This document shows positions 51,386 to 63,300 of a DNA stretch of 64,000 nt, piece by piece. Source of the stretch: Vickermania ingenoplastis. Lineage: Eukaryota; Euglenozoa; Kinetoplastea; Trypanosomatida; Trypanosomatidae. Numbering within the stretch: position 1 is the first letter of the stretch; every line of letters starts with the position of its first letter. Both the position numbers and the translations under genes were made by a program. The notes under the pieces are model-generated. The model was not told the origin of the DNA. It was given only the letters and a program-made list of their open reading frames with translations, and ran no database searches. The stretch spans positions 186,001 to 250,000 of the forward strand of contig VFSE01000254.1 in the NCBI GenBank assembly GCA_010157825.1, written 5' to 3'.

Positions 51386-54300
51386 ATGGCGGATCTCACA
51401 GTATCGCCCCAGAAGCTGGGCTTCAGCGGACATGAGTGGTACTACATCATGAAGGAGAAGAAGGAGGAGGTCCTCGAAGCATTCCGACGGGAGTGTGCTG
51501 GTGCCTTGAAGACAACCATTGATCACATCTTCAACATTGCCCCACGCCAGGCCGGTCAGCTAATCATTGACTTCGACGTGCGCCACGATGCCCAGCTAAC
51601 TCGGCAGGAGGTACACCAGATCTTGACCAAAAACCAGTTTGTCAGCGTGTGGAAGTACTTCTTTGAAGAACGTCTGAGCCGTAGTCGACTGCAGAAGAGC
51701 TGTCAGTTTGAAGGCGCTGTTGTACTGGATGGCCAGTCCTGGAAGGCTGCGCTGCGCCATGTGGGGGTGGAGATGGAGGAGGCTGCCAAGGCGGACATTC
51801 GCTCGAACTACGCGGATGTAGACGAAGTGAAGGATGTTGTCGTACAATTCGAGGTGCGCCAGGACGGAATGAAGCTCACCTACGGGTACAATCTGAGTAC
51901 CACGAAGGGGAAGGGGAGCAAGAGTCTGCACGAGCAGCTGAAGAAGCCAGAGGCCTATCCCATGCTGAGGTCCGTTTACGAAAGTTACATCAATGAGGAT
52001 ATCAAGCCGACATCTAGCAGAGGCACCACCGACACGTCCTCGGTCCTTCTCACGGGCCGCATGCACTGCCGCGTGTTCTTCCCAGGCCCCCTCTGGAACA
52101 GTGTGTTGGAGAAGCACGAACCACGGGTGATCGAGCTCTTCCGGAGCTGCGTCGCCGAGGGGCTTGACCGCGATGCCTCCCACATCACCGACGTCCTTCT
52201 TACGGCTCTGCCATCCGGCATGCGGGCGGAGTACAGCTTAACCAATGAGGACGAGCACCACAACAACTACACGTCGATGAACCTGGAGCAGTTGACGGAG
52301 CAGAAGTGCGACTTTGGGCCCGTGTGGAAGTACTACCCCGCCCAGATGGAGACGTACCAGACGAAGCATATGAACCTCCACGACAGCGCCACCGAGTCGC
52401 AGACCTCTCGCCCCCAGACCTTCCGCGACGGGGCCACCAGCTCGATGAACAACACGATGAACCGTAACGCGGACTCCTCCATCGCTGCCGGAGAGGCGCA
52501 AGAGGACGACGTGGAGTGGATCTCCACGGAGCACGAGATACGCCTGCCAGGACATGAATGGGGGGACGTGCTGGACCAAGTGGACCACGACCGCATCCGC
52601 GAGGCCTTTGCCAGGGACGTGGCAGGAGCCACGGGACTGCAGGAGCGCCACGTGAAAGACATTTCATTTGTGATTGGTAGCTTGATTGTAAAGTTTAAGC
52701 TGCAGCACGACCCGCAGGTGGAGCCTGGGGTTCTCGACGAGCTTCTCCAGGAGTCCGCCTTCTCCAGCACTCGAGCCTTCCACGATAACCCCGCGACCCG
52801 CATCGCCCCGCTCGTCACACCGCAGTCACTGCTGTTCGAAGGCGAGCTCTGGGAACGCATTCTTCGCACGAACCGATCCGAAGTGTTGCAAGCGGTCGCC
52901 AAGGATGTCGATACGGCGCTGCAAGGCCGCAATTTCAAACTGGGGAATGCTGAGGTCCGCTTCTTGTACCCGGATGGCAAGATGGAGGCGACTATTGAAC
53001 TCACGGACAAGGATAAGATCGGTGAGGATAACCTTGTACGACCCCTCTACGGTTTCTCGTACCCCAATACCTGGGGTATTTACAGTGCCTTCAACGAGAC
53101 GGCCACCACCCGTGGGGTGGAGAGCCGGCTGTCCAACGAGCCGTCACCGGATGTCCCGATGGAGCACAGCCTCGGCACTGACTCCCATGCGTCGTCGCTG
53201 GAGATCACCACGCATCACGAGGTCCGCCTCGAAGGCGAGCTGTGGGGGAAGGTGTACAACCGCTGGGCGGACGAGGTGTGCACTGCCGCCAGCACTGACG
53301 TCGCCAACGCCCTAGATGGTAGCCCTAGCACCGTCTACCACGTCACCCTCGCCGTGATCACGAACAACCTCGTGATTGAGTTCGACGTGCGCCATGCCCG
53401 TGAACTGTCCGAGGACAATATTTACGACCTGCTCGGGAACTACGAGTACACAGAGCTCTGGCGCCTGTACGAGCGAATGGAGACCTCCCCTCCTGGGGAG
53501 GATGCGGTGATGGAGGACAATGTGGTGCTCCTGCGCCACAAGGCGTACACCCTCCGCGACGATATGAATGAAAGCGATGAGAGCGCGGGTTTGCTCTGCG
53601 AACAAGGTGCGGTCACCACGCGGCACACGATTCGGCTGGAGGGAGACCTTTGGACAGCGCTGCTAGAGTATTACAACGCGGAGATTCGCAGCGCTATTCA
53701 CACAGACATATCTAATGCACTCAGCTTACCCAAGGAAAATGTTGTGGATATCTCCCTCTCTGCCGGCAGTCTCGTGGTGGATTTTGGTGTGCAACACAAA
53801 ATGAGCGTTACCGAGGACGATATTTTTGAGCAGCTGGCGAACTATGACTATCCCGAGGTGTGGAAGATTTACGCGCAGCTCCAGGAGGAGGAAGACGGTA
53901 CGGCTCCAGAAGATCGTGTGGCGCAGCCGGAGGCAGCAAAGGAGGCGGTGCAACCGCTGCACCGCTCGGGGACCCCTATGGACTGCTTCTCGCCACAGAA
54001 GAAGTCGAACATTGTTTCTGCCATGGAGAACGATATGGAGTCCTCAGACGAGATCCCTCTCCTCGCAATGGAGGCCGAGGAGGAGGACGGCCGACTACAG
54101 ATGTTTCCAAAGCGGTTGTTTGCATACGAAACGATTTTGCCCAGCCTCTTTGCCTACGAGAAGGAAGCCCCGCGGCTGTTCGCTTATGATCAGCAGTCCC
54201 CTCGTCGCGCTAGCCACCTCCGGGTACTGTACGCTGCCGAGACAGAGGAACCGCATCCGGTAGCCAAGCCCCCCATACTCCTTGCCGCAGAGGCGGAGGA

Positions 54301-57300
54301 GCCCCGAAAAGCCAAGCCTCGACATATCCACCCAGAGGATCAAGGGTTGCCCGTGCTGTACGACTTCGAGGAGCAGGAGCCGACGCCGTTGCTGCCGTTA
54401 CCTATTCTCTTCGCCGCAGAGGAGGTTCCGCCGCACGAGGTACACCACTCGGTGCAGCGGTCCGTTGCGGATACCGAAGAAACTCCTATGCCTGTGCGCG
54501 CCATAAAAATGGTGGTGCTGGACGACGAGCTGGAAGGTGGTCGCTGGTCAGCGATTATTAAAAAGTACGAGAAGGAGGTGCATGAAGCAGGGGTGACAGA
54601 TATTGCCACCGCGCTGGACATGGACCCAAAGGATGTACATCACCTCTCGTGTACCTGTGGTAGCTTACACCTGCACATGGAGCTACTCTACTGTGACATC
54701 TACACAGAGGAGCAGATTCTAAACATGCTGCACAAGCACGACTACCCCGAAATTAGGAAACTCTACGCCTGGTACCTGGAAGAGGCCCTCAAGGCAGAGG
54801 AGAACAGCCCGCAGCGGGCCAGGGCGCAAACCCCGATGCAGCCCACACACGAACTAGTGATCTCCCTTGAGGGCGACAAGTGGCGAGTGATAGACGAGAC
54901 ACTAAGAGATGAACTCAAGGAGGCACTCGTCAACGACATTGGGAACGGACTGTGGGGTGAGCCGTCCACAAATGTTCGTCTCAAGAGCACCGCGACATCG
55001 GTGGAGGATGGGCTGGTGGCTCTGGCACACATTGATCAGAGTAAGGAGGCACCCAACAGACAGTACGAATCTATCAACGCAATGTACCAGAGACTGAACA
55101 AACACAACTACCCCCTTTCCTGGGAATTGTACAACCGCACGACGGAGGTGAAACCGCTACCGAAGAACGTCCTTTCGCAGCAAAGTAGCTTCCCCTCGGC
55201 GAGCTGCCTTTCTTCCGGCGGGAGAAAGACAATAGAGACGCCGCACGACGTGCGAATTCCAGGGGAGTGGTGGGTGCAGGTGGTGGACGACAAGGGGCTT
55301 GATGTGGTGCGGCACGCCGTGCAGCAGGACCTTTGCACAGTACTCGACGCACCATCTGAGGACATTTCACGAATTCAGATATCTGCCGGGCAGGACGCGG
55401 GGCTCATGATACTCTTCTTGTATCGTCACGATGCTGCCCTCCCGCTTAACGAGATCTGCGATACGGTGGATTCCTATTCCTTCCCGCAAACTTGGAAGCT
55501 TTACAAACCGTACACGGAACCGGATCAGTCTCGCTCTGTTCTGTTCGCCACGGAAGAGCAGCCACCTCGGAAGGCTCGGCTCATGGCTGCAGAAGAGCGG
55601 GAGGGCGAAGAGGAACTTCCTGTCTTATATGCCAATGAGGAGCAACCGCCCTCTCTGTTCGCCACGGAAGAGCAGCCACCTCGGAAGGCTCGGCTCATGG
55701 CTGCAGAAGAGCGGGAGGGCGAAGAGGAACTTCCTGTCTTATATGCCAATGAGGAGCAACTGCCCTCTCTGTTCGCCACGGAAGAGCAGCCACCTCGGAA
55801 GGCTCGGCTCATGGCTGCAGAAGAGCGGGAGGGCGAAGAGGAACTTCCTGTCTTATATGCCAATGAGGAGCAACCGCCCTCTCTGTTCGCCACGGAAGAG
55901 CAGCCACCTCGGAAGGCTCGGCTCATGGCTGCAGAAGAGCGGGAGGGCGAAGAGGAACTTCCTGTCTTATATGCCAATGAGGAGCAACCGCCCTCTCTGT
56001 TCGCCACGGAAGAGCAGCCACCTCGCATCCGCAGTGCTGATTTCTACGATATGGAGGAGGAGTCATCCTGGGGAGGGTCGCAGGTGACTGGGAAGTCGAA
56101 ATGCCATTGTGTTGGAGAAGAGGAGGAGCTGCCGGTTCTGCGTGCCACGGAGGAGCAGCTACCGTCCATCTTTGCGAACGAGGCCAAGACCCCACACGAG
56201 TCGGAGGAGGAGGAGGGACAATACGTTGTCGTGCACCTCGACGGAGACCTGTGGGGGGCAGTACTGTCTGAGCGTCACAACGATTTGTACGAGTCCTTTG
56301 TCCGGGACGTGTGTGAAGCGGCTGGGATTAGCCCGGAGCATGTGCTGAAACTTGTTTTTGAGGTCGGAAGCCTGATTGCCCGTATCCGCATCAAGGAGGG
56401 TGTCCTACCACAAGAGGAGCTGGACAGGACGCTGCAGGCACACAGCTATCCTCATACCATGGAGCTCTACAGCCAGCAACAGCGGCAGCGGGAAATAACC
56501 CCTGTGCTGTATGCTTTTGAAGACGAACCGCCGTTTGATCCGAATGCTCCGCGCGAGACCCTTCACGATATGGAGGAAGAAGGGATGGACAGCGAGCCCG
56601 ATGCCCAACCCCTCCACGCAGGAGAAAAAGAACTCCTCCCTGTGCTACATGCTTTTGAAGACGAACCGCCGTTTGATCCGAATGCTCCGCGCGAGACCCT
56701 TCACGATATGGAGGAAGAAGGGATGGACAGCGAGCCCGATGCCCAACCCCTCCACGCAGAAGAAAAAGATCTCCTCCCTGTGCTACATGCTTTTGAAGAC
56801 GAACCGCCCCTCCACGCAGAAGTAGAGGGGAGCAAGGAGCGCCAGCGAGCCCAGCTCCTGGGTGGTCTCTTCTCGCTGCACTTTGATGGAAGCCTCTGGG
56901 AGAGCATCGTTGCGGAATCTTACGAGGAGCTCTATGCCGCTTTTGTGGAGGACATCAACCAGCTGGTACCGGATGGAGCGGAGCAGATTCACCATTTGCA
57001 GTTCACCAGCGACGGCGGCCTCAACACCACTTTTGACATGCGGGCTGTTCGTCCTCTTGAGGAACTGAATGAGGCCTTTCAGGGGCACTCTTACCCTCAC
57101 ACGTGGACACTTTATGCGAAGAAGATTAATCCTGATGCCGGCACCCTGAGTCCGATGAGTCAAAAGGCCCGCTCCACAGCCGAGCGCTCTCCCACTGCCG
57201 ACAGCGAGGAGCAGATCGTTCGGTCCATTCTGAAAGAAGGCGAATTTTCCATGAGGTTCCGTGGCAGCCACTGGGGTCACATCCTACGACTCTTCGGACA

Positions 57301-60300
57301 CCGTCTTCAGCAGGCGTTCACCACAGATATCAGCGCCGCTGCAGGGATAACCATCGAACAGGTACGAAATGTACACTTCTCCCTAGGTAGTCTTCACTCT
57401 ACATTCCGCATCACGGACTACGATGGATACCTTGACGACCTCAACGACACCTTCGAAAACTACAACTACCCCAAGACATGGAGCCTCTACGCCAAAGCCG
57501 TTCAAGACGACGAAAAGGATCTCAGTGACATGAGCAAAGCTGCCATCGCAGCACAGCCCGACGATATTCAAGGAGACATTGCGGGTGAGCACTGGGGCCC
57601 TGTTCTCGCTGAACACCGCGATGAGGTAGAGGAGGCTCTGAAGAAGGACATCTGCGAGGCTACTGGACTGAGACCTGACCAGATCGAGGACCTCCACGCG
57701 ACGAGCGACGAGGACGGCATGACCGTGACGTTCAGGGCGAAGGACGCTGACCCCGAGACCGTGGAGCAGGCTAGGAAGAACCTGAAGAGCGCTCCGTTCT
57801 CTGCGACGGAAGAGGTGTACGATGACGCCACCTCCGAGGACAAGGTGAAGGCTCGGATTGCGGGTGACCACTGGGGCCCTGTTCTCGCTGAACACCGCGA
57901 TGAGGTAGAGGAGGCTCTGAAGAAGGACATCTGCGAGGCTACTGGGCTGAGACCTGACCAGATCGAGGACCTCCACGCGACGAGCGACGAGGACGGCATG
58001 ACCGTGACGTTCAGGGCGAAGGACGCTGACCCCGAGACCGTGGAGCAGGCTAGGAAGAACCTGAAGAGCGCTCCGTTCTCTGCGACGGAAGAGGTGTACG
58101 ATGACGCCACCTCCGAGGACAAGGTGAAGGCTCGGATTGCGGGTGACCACTGGGGCCCTGTTCTCGCTGAACACCGCGATGAGGTAGAGGAGGCTCTGAA
58201 GAAGGACATCTGCGAGGCTACTGGGCTGAGACCTGACCAGATCGAGGACCTCCACGCGACGAGCGACGAGGACGGCATGACCGTGACGTTCAGGGCGAAG
58301 GACGCTGACCCCGAGACCGTGGAGCAGGCTAGGAAGAACCTGAAGAGCGCTCCGTTCTCTGCGACGGAAGAGGTGTACGATGACGCCACCTCCGAGGACA
58401 AGGTGAAGGCTCGGATTGCGGGTGACCACTGGGGCCCTGTTCTCTGAGCACCGCGATGAGGTAGAGGAGGCTCTGAAGAAGGACATCTGCGAGGCTACTG
58501 GGCTGAGACCTGACCAGATCGAGGACCTCCACGCGACGAGCGACGAGGACGGCATGACCGTGACGTTCAGGGCGAAGGACGCTGACCCCGAGACCGTGGA
58601 GCAGGCTAGGAAGAACCTGAAGAGCGCTCCGTTCTCTGCGACGGAAGAGGTGTACGATGACGCCACCTCCGAGGACAAGGTGAAGGCTCGGATTGCGGGT
58701 GACCACTGGGGCCCTGTTCTCACTGAGCACCGCGATGAGGTAGAGGAGGCTCTGAAGAAGGACATCTGCGAGGCTACTGGACTGAGACCTGACCAGATCG
58801 AGGACCTCCACGCGACGAGCGACGAGGACGGCATGACCGTGACGTTCAGGGCGAAGGACGCTGACCCCGAGACTGTGGAGCAGGCTAGGAAGAACCTGAA
58901 GAGCGCTCCGTTCTCTGCGACGGAAGAGGTGTACGATGACGCCACCTCCGAGGACAAGGTGAAGGCTCGGATTGCGGGTGACCACTGGGGTCCTGTTCTC
59001 GCTGAGCACCGCGATGAGGTAGAGGAGGCTCTGAAGAAGGACATCTGCGAGGCTACTGGGCTGAGACCTGACCAGATCGAGGACCTCCACGCGACGAGCG
59101 ACGAGGACGGCATGACCGTGACGTTCAGGGCGAAGGACGCTGACCCCGAGACTGTGGAGCAGGCTAGGAAGAACCTGAAGAGCGCTCCGTTCTCTGCGAC
59201 GGAAGAGGTGTACGATGACGCCACCTCCGAGGACAAGGTGAAGGCTCGGATTGCGGGTGACCACTGGGGCCCTGTTCTCGCTGAGCACCGCGATGAGGTA
59301 GAGGAGGCTCTGAAGAAGGACATCTGCGAGGCTACTGGACTGAGACCTGACCAGATCGAGGACCTCCACGCGACGAGCGACGAGGACGGCATGACCGTGA
59401 CGTTCAGGGCGAAGGACGCTGACCCCGAGACTGTGGAGCAGGCTAGGAAGAACCTGAAGAGCGCTCCGTTCTCTGCGACGGAAGAGGTGTACGATGACGC
59501 CACCTCCGAGGACAAGGTGAAGGCTCGGATTGCGGGTGACCACTGGGGCCCTGTTCTCGCTGAGCACCGCGATGAGGTAGAGGAGGCTCTGAAGAAGGAC
59601 ATCTGCGAGGCTACTGGGCTGAGACCTGACCAGATCGAGGACCTCCACGCGACGAGCGACGAGGACGGCATGACCGTGACGTTCAGGGCGAAGGACGCTG
59701 ACCCCGAGACTGTGGAGCAGGCTAGGAAGAACCTGAAGAGCGCTCCGTTCTCTGCGACGGAAGAGGTGTACGATGACGCCACCTCCGAGGACAAGGTGAA
59801 GGCTCGGATTGCGGGTGACCACTGGGGCCCTGTTCTCGCTGAGCACCGCGATGAGGTAGAGGAGGCTCTGAAGAAGGACATCTGCGAGGCTACTGGACTG
59901 AGACCTGACCAGATCGAGGACCTCCACGCGACGAGCGACGAGGACGGCATGACCGTGACGTTCAGGGCGAAGGACGCTGACCCCGAGACCGTGGAGCAGG
60001 CTAGGAAGAACCTGAAGAGCGCTCCGTTCTCTGCGACGGAAGAGGTGTACGATGACGCCACCTCCGAGGACAAGGTGAAGGCTCGGATTGCGGGTGACCA
60101 CTGGGGCCCTGTTCTCGCTGAACACCGCGATGAGGTAGAGGAGGCTCTGAAGAAGGACATCTGCGAGGCTACTGGGCTGAGACCTGACCAGATCGAGGAC
60201 CTCCACGCGACGAGCGACGAGGACGGCATGACCGTGACGTTCAGGGCGAAGGACGCTGACCCCGAGACCGTGGAGCAGGCTAGGAAGAACCTGAAGAGCG

Positions 60301-63300
60301 CTCCGTTCTCTGCGACGGAAGAGGTGTACGATGACGCCACCTCCGAGGACAAGGTGAAGGCTCGGATTGCGGGTGACCACTGGGGCCCTGTTCTCGCTGA
60401 ACACCGCGATGAGGTAGAGGAGGCTCTGAAGAAGGACATCTGCGAGGCTACTGGGCTGAGACCTGACCAGATCGAGGACCTCCACGCGACGAGCGACGAG
60501 GACGGCATGACCGTGACGTTCAGGGCGAAGGACGCTGACCCCGAGACCGTGGAGCAGGCTAGGAAGAACCTGAAGAGCGCTCCGTTCTCTGCGACGGAAG
60601 AGGTGTACGATGACGCCACCTCCGAGGACAAGGTGAAGGCTCGGATTGCGGGTGACCACTGGGGCCCTGTTCTCGCTGAGCACCGCGATGAGGTAGAGGA
60701 GGCTCTGAAGAAGGACATCTGCGAGGCTACTGGGCTGAGACCTGACCAGATCGAGGACCTCCACGCGACGAGCGACGAGGACGGCATGACCGTGACGTTC
60801 AGGGCGAAGGACGCTGACCCCGAGACCGTGGAGCAGGCTAGGAAGAACCTGAAGAGCGCTCCGTTCTCTGCGACGGAAGAGGTGTACGATGACGCCACCT
60901 CCGAGGACAAGGTGAAGGCTCGGATTGCGGGTGACCACTGGGGCCCTGTTCTCACTGAGCACCGCGATGAGGTAGAGGAGGCTCTGAAGAAGGACATCTG
61001 CGAGGCTACTGGACTGAGACCTGACCAGATCGAGGACCTCCACGCGACGAGCGACGAGGACGGCATGACCGTGACGTTCAGGGCGAAGGACGCTGACCCC
61101 GAGACTGTGGAGCAGGCTAGGAAGAACCTGAAGAGCGCTCCGTTCTCTGCGACGGAAGAGGTGTACGATGACGCCACCTCCGAGGACAAGGTGAAGGCTC
61201 GGATTGCGGGTGACCACTGGGGTCCTGTTCTCGCTGAGCACCGCGATGAGGTAGAGGAGGCTCTGAAGAAGGACATCTGCGAGGCTACTGGGCTGAGACC
61301 TGACCAGATCGAGGACCTCCACGCGACGAGCGACGAGGACGGCATGACCGTGACGTTCAGGGCGAAGGACGCTGACCCCGAGACTGTGGAGCAGGCTAGG
61401 AAGAACCTGAAGAGCGCTCCGTTCTCTGCGACGGAAGAGGTGTACGATGACGCCACCTCCGAGGACAAGGTGAAGGCTCGGATTGCGGGTGACCACTGGG
61501 GCCCTGTTCTCGCTGAGCACCGCGATGAGGTAGAGGAGGCTCTGAAGAAGGACATCTGCGAGGCTACTGGACTGAGACCTGACCAGATCGAGGACCTCCA
61601 CGCGACGAGCGACGAGGACGGCATGACCGTGACGTTCAGGGCGAAGGACGCTGACCCCGAGACTGTGGAGCAGGCTAGGAAGAACCTGAAGAGCGCTCCG
61701 TTCTCTGCGACGGAAGAGGTGTACGATGACGCCACCTCCGAGGACAAGGTGAAGGCTCGGATTGCGGGTGACCACTGGGGCCCTGTTCTCGCTGAGCACC
61801 GCGATGAGGTAGAGGAGGCTCTGAAGAAGGACATCTGCGAGGCTACTGGGCTGAGACCTGACCAGATCGAGGACCTCCACGCGACGAGCGACGAGGACGG
61901 CATGACCGTGACGTTCAGGGCGAAGGACGCTGACCCCGAGACTGTGGAGCAGGCTAGGAAGAACCTGAAGAGCGCTCCGTTCTCTGCGACGGAAGAGGTG
62001 TACGATGACGCCACCTCCGAGGACAAGGTGAAGGCTCGGATTGCGGGTGACCACTGGGGCCCTGTTCTCGCTGAGCACCGCGATGAGGTAGAGGAGGCTC
62101 TGAAGAAGGACATCTGCGAGGCTACTGGACTGAGACCTGACCAGATCGAGGACCTCCACGCGACGAGCGACGAGGACGGCATGACCGTGACGTTCAGGGC
62201 GAAGGACGCTGACCCCGAGACTGTGGAGCAGGCTAGGAAGAACCTGAAGAGCGCTCCGTTCTCTGCGACGGAAGAGGTGTACGATGACGCCACCTCCGAG
62301 GACAAGGTGAAGGCTCGGATTGCGGGTGACCACTGGGGTCCTGTTCTCGCTGAGCACCGCGATGAGGTAGAGGAGGCTCTGAAGAAGGACATCTGCGAGG
62401 CTACTGGGCTGAGACCTGACCAGATCGAGGACCTCCACGCGACGAGCGACGAGGACGGCATGACCGTGACGTTCAGGGCGAAGGACGCTGACCCCGAGAC
62501 TGTGGAGCAGGCTAGGAAGAACCTGAAGAGCGCTCCGTTCTCTGCGACGGAAGAGGTGTACGATGACGCCACCTCCGAGGACAAGGTGAAGGCTCGGATT
62601 GCGGGTGACCACTGGGGCCCTGTTCTCGCTGAGCACCGCGATGAGGTAGAGGAGGCTCTGAAGAAGGACATCTGCGAGGCTACTGGACTGAGACCTGACC
62701 AGATCGAGGACCTCCACGCGACGAGCGACGAGGACGGCATGACCGTGACGTTCAGGGCGAAGGACGCTGACCCCGAGACTGTGGAGCAGGCTAGGAAGAA
62801 CCTGAAGAGCGCTCCGTTCTCTGCGACGGAAGAGGTGTACGATGACGCCACCTCCGAGGACAAGGTGAAGGCTCGGATTGCGGGTGACCACTGGGGCCCT
62901 GTTCTCGCTGAGCACCGCGATGAGGTAGAGGAGGCTCTGAAGAAGGACATCTGCGAGGCTACTGGGCTGAGACCTGACCAGATCGAGGACCTCCACGCGA
63001 CGAGCGACGAGGACGGCATGACCGTGACGTTCAGGGCGAAGGACGCTGACCCCGAGACTGTGGAGCAGGCTAGGAAGAACCTGAAGAGCGCTCCGTTCTC
63101 TGCGACGGAAGAGGTGTACGATGACGCCACCTCCGAGGACAAGGTGAAGGCTCGGATTGCGGGTGACCACTGGGGCCCTGTTCTCGCTGAGCACCGCGAT
63201 GAGGTAGAGGAGGCTCTGAAGAAGGACATCTGCGAGGCTACTGGACTGAGACCTGACCAGATCGAGGACCTCCACGCGACGAGCGACGAGGACGGCATGA

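Noticed and set aside
55541-56030. Regular 114-bp repeats considered as CRISPR or satellite
   Set aside because: They are in frame within a protein gene, have no spacers and the genome is eukaryotic.
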